Shown here piece after piece: positions 42,234 to 50,465 of a stretch of 64,000 nt of DNA. The stretch spans positions 682,001 through 746,000 of the forward strand of contig NZ_CP108143.1 of NCBI RefSeq assembly GCF_036206005.1, read 5' to 3'. The notes beneath the pieces are model-generated. The model saw only the letters and a program-made list of their open reading frames with translations, was not told the origin of the DNA and ran no database searches. Source of the DNA: Streptomyces sp. NBC_00178 (GTDB lineage Bacteria; Actinomycetota; Actinomycetes; Streptomycetales; Streptomycetaceae). The position numbers were made by a program, and so were the translations under genes. The stretch's first letter is position 1, and the number at the start of each line of letters is the position of its first letter.

Positions 42234-42570
42234 CGGGTGCGGACGCGATCGTGGGGCTCTCGGACCGGCTGCCGCCGCGGGCTGAGGTGCCACCGTCCGG
42301 GCAGGCCGGCCGGTAGCGCCCCGTGGTCACCGGGGGCGGCCGCGCCCCTCTCGCCTGGTTCCGGGCGTGACGCGGTACACGTCCCGCACCGGGCATGTCC
42401 CGCTCCGCTCGGGACAGTCTCTGGAGTGGACCGCCTGCCGGGACCGAGCGGTCCCGGCAGGCCGTCCGCCGACCAGCTGAACACCGGAACGGACGTCGCG
42501 ACCGGCTCAGGGGCCACGGCGGCCCGGGAGCGCGATCGCCCTGCCCGCACCCCCGTCGACCAGGTGAGAG
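42234..42570. other. Gap upstream of the PLD gene, with a 14-base-arm inverted repeat
   Basis: No gene seen in 337 bases. The inverted repeat at 42433-42462 (GCCTGCCGGGACCG, loop AG, exact complement) is the only clear structure and may be a terminator. Confidence 0.55.
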
Positions 42571-43782
42571 ATGACAAGCCACACAGACGAGATGCCCACC
42601 TCCTCCGGAGCCGTCGACTCGCTCCACGCAGAACGCACCCAGCGGCTCCGCAGACGGCTGGAGCGTCTGATCGGGATCGCGGCCACCGAGGGCAACGAGG
42701 TCGTCCCCCTGCGCAACGGTGACGAGATCTTCGCCGCGATGCTGGGCGCCATCCGCGGGGCTGAGCACACCGTGGACATGATGACGTTCGTGTACTGGCG
42801 CGGCGACATAGCGCGGGACTTCGCGGAGGCGTTGTCGGAGCGCGCGCGTGCGGGTGTGCGGGTGCGGCTGCTGCTCGACGGCTTCGGGAGCCGGCTGATC
42901 GAGAAGGACCAGCTGGCGATGATGGAGGACGCCGGAGTCGATGTGGCGTGGTTCCGCAAGCCGCTGTACCTCTCGCCGCTGAAGCAGAACCACCGCTGCC
43001 ACCGCAAGGTCCTCATCACCGACGAGGAGGCGGCGTTCACGGGCGGGGTGGGCATAGCCGAGGAGTGGTGCGGCGACGCCCGGGACGAGAACGAGTGGCG
43101 GGACACCCACGTACGGGTGAAGGGCCCGGCGGTGGACGGCCTGGCGGCCGCGTTCGCCCAGAACTGGGCCGAGTGCCATGACGAACTCTTCACCGACCGG
43201 GACAGGTTCGTCGACGCCACGCACCACGGCGACGCCGTCGTGCAGGTGGTGCGGGGTTCGGCCAGCTTCGGCTGGCAGGACATGCAGACCCTGCTGCGTG
43301 TCGTCCTGGAGTCCGCCGAGGAGCGGGTGCGCCTGACGACGGCGTACTTCGCGCCGGACACGTATTTCATCGAGCTGCTGTGCGCCACCGCCCGGCGCGG
43401 TGTGACCGTCGAGATCCTGCTGCCCGGCCCGCACACCGACAAGCGGGTGTGCCAGCTGGCCGGACAGCACCACTACGAGGACCTCACCGCCTGCGGCGTG
43501 AAGATCTACCAGTACCAGCCCACCATGCTCCACACGAAGGCGCTCACGGTCGACGGCGTCGCCTCGCTCATCGGGTCCACGAACTTCAACCGGCGCTCCC
43601 TCGACCACGACGAGGAGGTGATGCTCACCGTCCTGGACCCCGCCTTCACCGCGACCCTGGACGAGCACTTCGAGGAGGACGTGCGGCGGAGCGTCCTCAT
43701 TGAGGAGGGCCGCTGGAAGCGCCGTCCCGTCGGCCAGCGGGTGCGGGAGGCCGCGATCCTGCCGATCCGCCGCTGGCTCTGA
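42571..43782 (+). CDS. Phospholipase D / cardiolipin-synthase-like protein
   Basis: A 403-residue PLD-superfamily enzyme with two HKD motifs: H144-R-K146-V-L-I-T-D151 (CHRKVLITDEEAAFTGGVGI) and H321-T-K323-A-L-T-V-D328 (MLHTKALTVDGVASLIGSTN). The spacing and FNRRSLDHDEEVML fit bacterial cardiolipin synthases, which join two phosphatidyl groups. There is no N-terminal membrane anchor, unlike E. coli ClsA, so it resembles the shorter ClsB/YwiE-type. Start at ATG 42571 after GTGAGAG. Stand-alone gene; the GvpU-like gene follows 86 bases later. Confidence 0.85.
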   Translation: MTSHTDEMPTSSGAVDSLHAERTQRLRRRLERLIGIAATEGNEVVPLRNGDEIFAAMLGAIRGAEHTVDMMTFVYWRGDIARDFAEALSERARAGVRVRLLLDGFGSRLIEKDQLAMMEDAGVDVAWFRKPLYLSPLKQNHRCHRKVLITDEEAAFTGGVGIAEEWCGDARDENEWRDTHVRVKGPAVDGLAAAFAQNWAECHDELFTDRDRFVDATHHGDAVVQVVRGSASFGWQDMQTLLRVVLESAEERVRLTTAYFAPDTYFIELLCATARRGVTVEILLPGPHTDKRVCQLAGQHHYEDLTACGVKIYQYQPTMLHTKALTVDGVASLIGSTNFNRRSLDHDEEVMLTVLDPAFTATLDEHFEEDVRRSVLIEEGRWKRRPVGQRVREAAILPIRRWL

Positions 43783-43868
43783 GGCGTACGGACCCGGGAG
43801 TGTGGCGGCCCGCGCGCGGGGCATACGGGCATTCACCTGCCGTTCAGCGGGCGAGAGGGAGTGGAATC

Positions 43869-44297
43869 ATGATCGAGTCTGTCGAAGCACAGTCGGGTGC
43901 GACCGCGGTGACGACGGAGCCCGTGCCCGATCTGCAACTGCAGTTGCTCATTCAGCTGCTGGACAGGGAGATGCGTTCCAGCCTGCCCATCACCCTCACC
44001 CTGACCGGGGGCGTCCTGCACGGCGACGTGATCGGGCACGAGGCGTGGAAGGCCGACTGGGCCAGGAGTCTGCGCCAGGTCGAGGGTGAGGGCGCGAACC
44101 TGATCGCGGAGTTCCCGGAGACCGTCGACCAGGGAATCCGGGAGCTGGGGGCCGGTGACGGCACCTCTCAGTTGCCCCGCTGGATCCATCTCCGGGACGC
44201 GACGCTGCTGTTCGGCGGCTCGGGTTCGCTGGGGCTCCCCCTGTGGCGTGGCCGGCTGGCCGACGTGTCGGGCTGGGCCCTGGGCCGCCCGCAGTGA
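43869..44297 (+). CDS. GvpU-like protein, orphan
   Basis: A 142-residue protein. Three blocks match the gas-vesicle accessory protein GvpU as I know it: SLPITLTLTGGVLHGDVIGH (residues 37-56), LPRWIHLRDATLLFGG, and PLWRGRLADVSGWALGRPQ at the end. GGGAG precedes the ATG at 43869. No other gvp gene is in the window, so a role in gas vesicles is doubtful; similar orphans occur in non-gas-vesicle actinomycetes. The fold is probably beta-rich and the function unknown. Confidence 0.6.
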   Translation: MIESVEAQSGATAVTTEPVPDLQLQLLIQLLDREMRSSLPITLTLTGGVLHGDVIGHEAWKADWARSLRQVEGEGANLIAEFPETVDQGIRELGAGDGTSQLPRWIHLRDATLLFGGSGSLGLPLWRGRLADVSGWALGRPQ

Positions 44298-44411
44298 CGG
44301 ACGGTCCCCAGCAGCCGACGCCGCGGGGCGCGTGGTCCCGGGCCGGCCGGCCGAATGCGCCGCCGAGCGGGCGTCGCCGGCGGAACCGGTCGGTCACCAC
44401 GGGCACCAGGG

Positions 44412-44429
44412 GCCCGGCGCGCGCCGGGC
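44412..44429. terminator. 18-base perfect palindrome between convergent genes
   Basis: GCCCGGCGCGCGCCGGGC is self-complementary and lies between the convergent ends of the GvpU-like (44297) and GDSL hydrolase (44448) genes. It could stop transcription from both sides. Confidence 0.55.
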
Positions 44430-44447
44430 GCTGACGTGATCGACGGC

Positions 44448-45647
44448 TCAGCCGCCTGTGGTCGCGAACGGGCCGCCCGCGGCGAACACCAGCCCGGCGA
44501 ACCGTTCGCCCATGCGCGAGTGCGTGGCGGCGTCGGGGTGGAGACCGTCGGGCAGCGGGAGTTCGGCGTGGTCCTCCTCGCCGTAGAGTTCGCGTCCGTC
44601 GAGGTGGTGCAGGTGGGGGTCTTCCGCCGCACGCTGCTCGACGATGCGCGCGAGTTCGTCCCTGATGATGTTCAGGGTGAGCTTCCCGGTGGCGGTCTCC
44701 GCCGGATCGCCCGCCGCGCGGAACCGCAGCCTGCCCTCGCCGAGTGCGGTGAGGTCGGGAGCGCTCGGGCCCGGCGTGTTCTCGTGGATGGGGCACAGGA
44801 CGGGTGAGACGACCAGCAGCGGTGTGGTCGGGTGTCCCTCCCGGATGATGTCGAGGAATCCGTGGACGGCCGGGGTGAAGGCGCGCAGGCGCATCAGGTC
44901 CGTGTTGACGAGGTTGATTCCGATCTTGACGCTGATCAGGTCTGCGGGGGTGTCGCGGAGCGCCCGGGCGGTGAACGGGTCGAGCAGGGCGCTGCCGCCG
45001 AACCCGAGGTTGGTCAGTTCCACTCCGCCGAGCGCGGCGGCGCGGGCGGGCCAGGTGCCTGTGGGGCTCGCGGCGTCGGACCCCTGGCTGATCGAACTCC
45101 CGTGGTGCAGCCATGTCCTGCGTCCGTCGGCCGGTATCGGCTCGACGGCGGCGTTCGCGCGCAGGGCGACCAGTTCGGTCGTCTCGTTGTGCGGGAGCCA
45201 GATCTCCACGTCCTTCATGCCGGCGGCCAGCCCGGCGAAGCGGGCGGTGCCCGCCTCCCCGCGCCGGACCTCGGCGGATCCCGTGGTCATGTCGACGGTC
45301 AGGACGTCGCCGCCGGCCACGGTGGTGCCGGCCACGAGGCTGCCGTCGACGAGCAGGTCGTAGACCCCGTCCGGCCGGGGCGGTGCGCCCACGTAGGCCC
45401 GCTTGGTCGGCAGGGTGTCCAGTTCCAGGACGGTGGCGCGGGTGCGCAGCGCGAGCCGCACCCCGGACGGCTGCGCCTCGGCCATGGCGAGTTGCGCGTC
45501 GGTGTTCCGGGTGCGGGCCCGGGCGGGGAGGCGGTGCGGCAGCAGCCCGCGCTCGGTCCGTTCCAGTTCGAGACACCCGCGCAGGAGTCGGCCGGTGAGC
45601 GGAATCTCCGTCATTTCACCGTGCGTGCCGTCGTGGTGGGTGTTCAT
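44448..45647 (-). CDS. SGNH/GDSL-family hydrolase
   Basis: A 399-residue protein with an N-terminal beta-sandwich (about residues 1-180) and a C-terminal SGNH esterase domain. Block I with the nucleophile is LHHGSSISQGSDA; block II Gly is in LGFGGSALLD; the block V acid and His are in LPDGLHPDAATHSRMG. No signal peptide is seen, so it acts in the cytoplasm on an acyl or acetyl ester, perhaps a carbohydrate. ATG at 45647 is chosen; an in-frame ATG at 45614 is also possible. It lies 56 bases after the TetR gene and may be its target. Confidence 0.83.
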   Translation of the reverse strand: MNTHHDGTHGEMTEIPLTGRLLRGCLELERTERGLLPHRLPARARTRNTDAQLAMAEAQPSGVRLALRTRATVLELDTLPTKRAYVGAPPRPDGVYDLLVDGSLVAGTTVAGGDVLTVDMTTGSAEVRRGEAGTARFAGLAAGMKDVEIWLPHNETTELVALRANAAVEPIPADGRRTWLHHGSSISQGSDAASPTGTWPARAAALGGVELTNLGFGGSALLDPFTARALRDTPADLISVKIGINLVNTDLMRLRAFTPAVHGFLDIIREGHPTTPLLVVSPVLCPIHENTPGPSAPDLTALGEGRLRFRAAGDPAETATGKLTLNIIRDELARIVEQRAAEDPHLHHLDGRELYGEEDHAELPLPDGLHPDAATHSRMGERFAGLVFAAGGPFATTGG

Positions 45648-45703
45648 CGGGTACCGCCTGTTCCGGTGTGCGTGGCTGGTGGTTTCGGGGAGGCCGGTTC
45701 GCG

Positions 45704-46276
45704 TCAGGGGGCCGCGGGCCAGTTCCGCAGCAGGGCGTCCAGCGCGTCCAGGACCCGTTCCCAGGTCTCCTGCGTGCCGGGTGAGCTGTGGCTGAAGCTC
45801 CCGCCGCCCTCCAGACTGATGTAGCCGTGGAAGACGCTGCCCAGCAGCCTGACCGCGTGCGTCTGGTCCGGCTCCGTCAGGTCGTAGCCGCGCAGGATCG
45901 CCCGCGTCATCTGCGCGTGCCTCACGCCCGCACTGGCGGCCGCGGCCTCGGGTGACAGCCGGAGCTGGGCCGCGGCGTAGCGGCCCGGGTGTTCCCGGGC
46001 GTAGTCGCGGTAGGCGTTGGCGAACGCCTCCAGGGCGTCCTTTCCGGCCCGCCCCGCCAGCGCCACGGCGACGCGGTCCGCGAGCTCCGCGAGTGCCAGG
46101 AGGGCGATCCTGGTCTTGAGGTCCTGGGAGCTCTTGACGTGCGAGTACAGACTCGCGTCCTTGACACCGAACCGCCGGGCGAGTGCCGCGACGGTGACCT
46201 TGTCGAATCCGGCCTCGTCGGCCAGTTCGGCTCCGGCCTGCGCCAGTCGTTCCGCGGTCAGTCCTGCACGCACCAT
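45704..46276 (-). CDS. TetR-family repressor
   Basis: A 190-residue regulator. The helix-turn-helix reads TVAALARRFGVKDASLYSHV (residues 29-48); the C-terminal ligand domain belongs to the WHG/TetR_C_33 type (RLLGSVFHGYISLEGGGSF). The ATG at 46276 has GAGG nine bases upstream and is preferred to the ATG at 46285. It probably represses itself and the GDSL hydrolase gene downstream. A dyad of CCTAGG half-sites is found 39 bases before the start. Confidence 0.87.
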   Translation of the reverse strand: MVRAGLTAERLAQAGAELADEAGFDKVTVAALARRFGVKDASLYSHVKSSQDLKTRIALLALAELADRVAVALAGRAGKDALEAFANAYRDYAREHPGRYAAAQLRLSPEAAAASAGVRHAQMTRAILRGYDLTEPDQTHAVRLLGSVFHGYISLEGGGSFSHSSPGTQETWERVLDALDALLRNWPAAP

Positions 46277-46314
46277 GGGCACCATCCTCTTCGGCGAACT
46301 TGATTAAGCATACA

Positions 46315-46329
46315 CCTAGGCTTCCTAGG
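46315..46329. promoter_or_regulatory. Candidate TetR operator
   Basis: CCTAGG-CTT-CCTAGG, two self-complementary six-base halves that make a 15-base inverted repeat, in an AT-richer stretch between the divergent TetR and SAV_915-like genes. Likely site of autoregulation. Confidence 0.6.
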
Positions 46330-46519
46330 CAATTACCTAACCTGTCTGGCGGCATGATCGCGGCGCTGTCAGTGAGCTGTATGGACCTGGGCCCTCCGCG
46401 TCAGGGAGGCGTCAGGGACCGTCCCGGCGAGCCCCGGCGCGGGGATAGCTTCGGTGACGCGGCCCCGGACGGTCACTCGCCCCGGACGCCGCCACCCGCC
46501 ACACACCCCAGGAGAAGCC

Positions 46520-46858
46520 ATGTGCCTGATCTCGTACGAAAGCGAACCCGAGCCCGAGGAACCGCTCCCGGCCGGGCCCCTGCACGTGCCCGTCCGGCCG
46601 GGAAGAGGTACGGAGAAGGCCGTCAGGCTGTTCCGCACCCCCCTGGGCACCCGCACGGCCGTCGGCTTCACGAGTGCGGCGCGCCTGGAAGCGACGCTCG
46701 GCCGCGGTCAGGCGTCCATCCGGCTTTCGGAAGCGCTGCTGCGCGCCCTGTGCGAACCGCTCGGGGCGCACCTGGTGACGGTCGACCCGACCCTGTCGGC
46801 TCCCGCCGTCACCGCCTCCACACCCCGGCCGGGCCGCGCCGCGGTCCCCGCCGTCTGA
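46520..46858 (+). CDS. SAV_915-family small protein
   Basis: A 112-residue protein. The central KAVRLFRTPLGTRTAVGFTS followed by LEATLGRGQASIRLSEALLR is the SseB-like core I associate with the SAV_915 family of Streptomyces. The tail is Pro/Ala-rich. GGAGAAGCC precedes the ATG. Its stop is 13 bases before lysA, so the two are probably co-transcribed; SAV_915-like genes often sit next to decarboxylase genes. Function unknown. Confidence 0.72.
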   Translation: MCLISYESEPEPEEPLPAGPLHVPVRPGRGTEKAVRLFRTPLGTRTAVGFTSAARLEATLGRGQASIRLSEALLRALCEPLGAHLVTVDPTLSAPAVTASTPRPGRAAVPAV

Positions 46859-46871
46859 ACGGGGACGACGC

Positions 46872-48206
46872 ATGACCCTCACGACACCGCCCCCGGTCAC
46901 CCCGGACGCCGACGACCTGTCCGTCTGGCCCGCCTCGTCCGGACGTCTCCCCGGAGGTGACCTGGCCGTCGGCGGGGTGCCGCTGTCGGAGATCGCCCAG
47001 CGCTTCGGAACACCGGTCTACGCCCTGGACGAGGGCGAGCTGAGAGCCCGGTGCAGATCCTACCGGGACGCCTTTCCCGAAGCCGAAGTGATGTACGCCG
47101 CCAAGGCGTTGCTGTGCCGGGCCGTCACCCGCTGGGTGGACGAGGAAGGGCTCGGGATGGACGTCTGCTCGGCGGGCGAGCTGGAACTCGCGGTCGCCTG
47201 CGGGTTCCCTCCGGAGCGCATGCTCCTGCACGGCAACGCGAAGTCCCCGCACGACCTGGAGGCCGCCCTGCGGCTCGGGGTGGGCAGGATCGTGATCGAC
47301 AGCCCCTCGGAGATCGCGCGCCTGGCCGCCGCCGTCGGGACGCACGGTTCCCAGCGCGTCATGATCCGGGTGACCCCGGGGATATCCGCCGGCGCGCACG
47401 AGAAGATCCGTACGGGTACCGACGGCCAGAAGTTCGGGCTCTCCCTGACGGACGGTTCCGCGCAGCACGCGATCGCCCGCGTCATGGACCAGCCGCAGCT
47501 GCGGCTCACCGGCCTGCACTGCCACATCGGCTCCCAGATCACGGACATCAGGCCCTACGTCACCTCCCTGCGCCGCATGGTCGGGCTGATGGCCAGGATC
47601 CGCGACGTCCACGGTGTGGTGCTGCCGGAACTGGACCTGGGCGGCGGGCACGGCGTCGCCTACCGTCCCGGCGAACCGTCGATGGCGCTCCCCGCCCTCG
47701 CGCGCGCCCTGCGCGCGGAACTCGTGGCGAGCTGCGCCGCCGCGCGCCTGGACGTGCCGCGCCTGCTGATCGAGCCGGGGCGTGCCATCGCGGGCCCGGC
47801 CGGGGTCGCGCTCTACCGCGTCCTGGCCGTCAAGCGTGCGGGCGGCCAGGTCTTCGTGGCCGTCGACGGGGGCATGAGCGACAACCCCCGGCCCGCCCTC
47901 TACGGGGCGCGTTACGCCCCCCGCCTGGTCGGCCGGCACTCGTCGGCGGCGTCCGCACGGGCGACCGTCGTGGGCAGGCACTGCGAGGCCGGCGACATCC
48001 TGGCCGCCGACGTCGAACTGGCCGGCGACGTGCACCCGGGCGATCTGCTCGCCGTGCCCGTGGCCGGCGCCTACCACCTGTCCATGGCCTCCGGATACAA
48101 CCTGGTCGGCAGGCCGCCGGTGGTGGCGGTCGGCGGAGGTTCCGTCCGGCTGCTCGTACGCCGGGAAACCCTCGACGACTTCCGCGGCAGGGACGTCGGG
48201 GAATAG
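46872..48206 (+). CDS. lysA: Diaminopimelate decarboxylase
   Basis: A 444-residue fold-type III PLP enzyme. The lysine that binds PLP is K78 in VMYAAKALLCRAVTRW. The His of the cofactor stack is in GLHCHIGSQ, the phosphate-binding glycines in ELDLGGGHGVAY, and IEPGRAIAGPAG and ASGYNLVGRPPVVAVGGG complete the active site. It decarboxylates meso-diaminopimelate to L-lysine in the last step of lysine synthesis. It may be a second copy, paired with a SAV_915 protein and without argS or hom beside it (in Streptomyces the housekeeping lysA is usually near argS-hom-thrC). Confidence 0.88.
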   Translation: MTLTTPPPVTPDADDLSVWPASSGRLPGGDLAVGGVPLSEIAQRFGTPVYALDEGELRARCRSYRDAFPEAEVMYAAKALLCRAVTRWVDEEGLGMDVCSAGELELAVACGFPPERMLLHGNAKSPHDLEAALRLGVGRIVIDSPSEIARLAAAVGTHGSQRVMIRVTPGISAGAHEKIRTGTDGQKFGLSLTDGSAQHAIARVMDQPQLRLTGLHCHIGSQITDIRPYVTSLRRMVGLMARIRDVHGVVLPELDLGGGHGVAYRPGEPSMALPALARALRAELVASCAAARLDVPRLLIEPGRAIAGPAGVALYRVLAVKRAGGQVFVAVDGGMSDNPRPALYGARYAPRLVGRHSSAASARATVVGRHCEAGDILAADVELAGDVHPGDLLAVPVAGAYHLSMASGYNLVGRPPVVAVGGGSVRLLVRRETLDDFRGRDVGE

Positions 48207-48311
48207 GAGCGTTCCGCATACCGCACTTCCGGCCCGGCCCCTAAGCACCGTATCCCTGATTCCGGGGCGGATTCGGGACGGGTGACGTCGGTCTCCATGC
48301 CGGAGGAAGTG

Positions 48312-48339
48312 CGGTGTGCGGCCGTACCCGCACACCGCG
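48312..48339 (+). terminator. Inverted repeat downstream of lysA
   Basis: GCGGTGTGCGG and its exact complement (11-base arms) around CCGTAC, 106 bases after the lysA stop. Probable terminator. The following 283 bases up to 48622 have no gene and should hold the kdp promoter. Confidence 0.55.
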
Positions 48340-48622
48340 AAACCTCTTCGGCATAGGCGGATCACAGCCGTCATCCGAACGCCGGAATGCCGTTCTTCAC
48401 GCGCCGAGCGCCACGTTCCTGCTGGTCGTCGACGTGTCGGCGGCGCGAGGGCGCACCGGACGGACTCGGACCCGGTTTCCCGGCGTAGCGACCGCATCAA
48501 GAAATCCACAGCCCCCGTATGGAGCCCGTCAAAGGCGCTCGATGTGCCGCCGGACCTGCGGTTTGCTTTCCATCGGCCGCACCGGCCGATTCCCTTCCAT
48601 TCACTTCACACAGGAGCTCACG

Positions 48623-48706
48623 ATGGCCGATCTGGCCTTCGTCGTCACCACGGCAGCGATATTCGCGCTGGTGGCCTTCATCGCGAGGGGAGTGACGAAA
48701 CTGTGA
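48623..48706 (+). CDS. 27-residue membrane peptide in front of kdpF
   Basis: [20 protein letters not shown] then ARGVTKL: a single hydrophobic helix with a short basic end. CAGGAG lies seven bases before the ATG, and its stop overlaps the kdpF start (GTGA), so it is translated as the first member of the kdp operon. Size and topology are like KdpF, but the sequence is distinct from the true KdpF encoded next. I know similar short frames before kdpF in other Streptomyces. It may be a second small subunit of the pump. Confidence 0.7.
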   Translation: MADLAFVVTTAAIFALVAFIARGVTKL

Positions 48707-48792
48707 CCGCCGAGAACATCGCCGGCCTGGTCGTGGCCGTCGCCCTGCTGGTCTACCTCGTCGTCGCGCTCGTACACCCGGAGAGGTTCTGA
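48703..48792 (+). CDS. kdpF: Potassium-transporting ATPase subunit F
   Basis: A 29-residue peptide, reading from GTG as [20 protein letters not shown] then ALVHPERF. This is the classical KdpF sequence pattern (one helix, PERF end). KdpF stabilises the KdpABC complex in the membrane. It overlaps the 27-residue frame and ends eight bases before kdpA. Confidence 0.9.
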   Translation: MTAENIAGLVVAVALLVYLVVALVHPERF

Positions 48793-48800
48793 GCACCGAA

Positions 48801-50465
48801 ATGAACCCTCTGACCGCAGGTGTGCTGCAACTGCTCGCGCTCGTCGCCGCGCTCGCGCTCGCCTACCGTCCGCTCGGCGACTACATGGCCCGGGTCTACT
48901 CCTCCGAGAAGCACTACCGGCCCGAGAAGTGGATCTACCGGGCCATCGGAGCCGACCCGTCGACGTCGATGCGCTGGCCCGCCTATCTGCGCGGCGTCCT
49001 CGCCTTCTCCGCGGTGAGTGTCCTCCTCCTCTACGCGCTCCAGCGCGTCCAGGGGTCGCTGCCCGGCTCCCTCGGTTTCGTGTCGATCGACCCCGACCAG
49101 GCGTTCAACACGGCGGCGTCGTTCGTCGCCAACACCAACTGGCAGTCCTACTACGGCGAGCAGGCCATGGGGCACGTCGTGCAGACCGGCGGGCTGGCGG
49201 TGCAGAACTTCGTCTCCGCCGCCGTCGGCATGGCCGTCGCCGTCGCCCTCGTGCGAGGGTTCGCACGCCACCGCACCGGTGAGCTCGGCAACTTCTGGAC
49301 GGACCTGGTCCGCGGCACCGTGCGCATCCTGCTGCCCATCTCGGTGATCGGCGCGATCGTGCTGGTCGCGAGCGGCGTCATCCAGAACTTCTCCGGCATC
49401 CACGGCGTCCCGCAGTTCGGCGGCGGTTCCCAGCAGTGGAACGGCGGCGCGGTGGCCTCCCAGGAGGTCATCAAGGAGCTCGGGACGAACGGCGGAGGCT
49501 ACTTCAACGCCAACTCGGCCCACCCGTTCGAGAACCCCACGCCGTTCACCAACCTCTTCGAGATCTTCCTGATCCTGCTGATCCCGTTCGCGCTGACCCG
49601 GACGTTCGGCCGCATGGTCGGCAGCCTGCGGCAGGGCTACGCGATCCTCGCCGCGATGGCCACCGTGTGGATCGGCTTCACGGCCCTCATGATGTGGACC
49701 GAGTTCGCCCACCACGGCCCGGCCCTCGACCTCGCGGGCGGAGCCATGGAGGGCAAGGAGACGCGCTTCGGCATCGGCGGCTCGTCCCTCTTCGCCGTGG
49801 CGACCACACTGACGTCGACCGGCGCGGTGAACTCCTTCCACTCCTCGTACACGGGGCTCGGCGGCGGGATCACCATGCTGGGCATGCAGTTGGGCGAGAT
49901 CACTCCCGGAGGCGTCGGTTCCGGCCTCTACGGCATGCTGATCATGGCCGTCATCGCGGTGTTCATCGCGGGGCTCATGGTCGGCCGTACGCCCGAGTTC
50001 CTCGGCAAGAAGATCGGCACCCGGCAGATCAAGCTCGCGGCGTGCTACATCCTCGTCACCCCGGCGCTGGTGCTCGGGTTCACCGCCGTCGCGATGGCCC
50101 TGCCCACCCCGGGCGACTCCATGACCAACAGCGGGGCCCACGGATTCTCCGAGATCCTCTACGCCTACACCTCGGGCGCCAACAACAACGGCTCGGCGTT
50201 CGCCGGACTCAACGCCGACACGCAGTGGTTCAACAGCACCATCGGCATCGCGATGCTGCTGGGCCGCTTCCTGCCCATCGTCTTCGTACTGGCGCTGGCC
50301 GGCTCGCTCGCCGAGCAGCGCCCGGTGCCGGCCACCGCGGGCACCCTGCGCACCGACAAGCCCCTGTACGCGGGCCTGCTCGTCGGCACGATCGTCATCG
50401 TCACCGGACTGACCTACTTCCCGGCCCTGGCGCTGGGACCGCTCGCCGAAGGACTCGCCTCATGA
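48801..50465 (+). CDS. kdpA: Potassium-transporting ATPase subunit A (channel)
   Basis: A 554-residue, ten-helix potassium-selective subunit. Selectivity-filter-like loops are readable, e.g. [20 protein letters not shown], and [15 protein letters not shown] in the first repeat. It binds and conducts K+ into the pump. The ATG at 48801 follows kdpF; the stop overlaps kdpB (ATGA). Confidence 0.96.
   Translation: MNPLTAGVLQLLALVAALALAYRPLGDYMARVYSSEKHYRPEKWIYRAIGADPSTSMRWPAYLRGVLAFSAVSVLLLYALQRVQGSLPGSLGFVSIDPDQAFNTAASFVANTNWQSYYGEQAMGHVVQTGGLAVQNFVSAAVGMAVAVALVRGFARHRTGELGNFWTDLVRGTVRILLPISVIGAIVLVASGVIQNFSGIHGVPQFGGGSQQWNGGAVASQEVIKELGTNGGGYFNANSAHPFENPTPFTNLFEIFLILLIPFALTRTFGRMVGSLRQGYAILAAMATVWIGFTALMMWTEFAHHGPALDLAGGAMEGKETRFGIGGSSLFAVATTLTSTGAVNSFHSSYTGLGGGITMLGMQLGEITPGGVGSGLYGMLIMAVIAVFIAGLMVGRTPEFLGKKIGTRQIKLAACYILVTPALVLGFTAVAMALPTPGDSMTNSGAHGFSEILYAYTSGANNNGSAFAGLNADTQWFNSTIGIAMLLGRFLPIVFVLALAGSLAEQRPVPATAGTLRTDKPLYAGLLVGTIVIVTGLTYFPALALGPLAEGLAS

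Noticed and set aside
44298..44447. A small gene between the GvpU-like and GDSL genes
   Set aside because: The gap contains only an 18-base palindrome and Pro/Arg-rich translations without a start signal.
48340..48622. Riboswitch upstream of kdp (ydaO/c-di-AMP type)
   Set aside because: I could not recognise the conserved core elements in the 283-base leader; a covariance search would be decisive.
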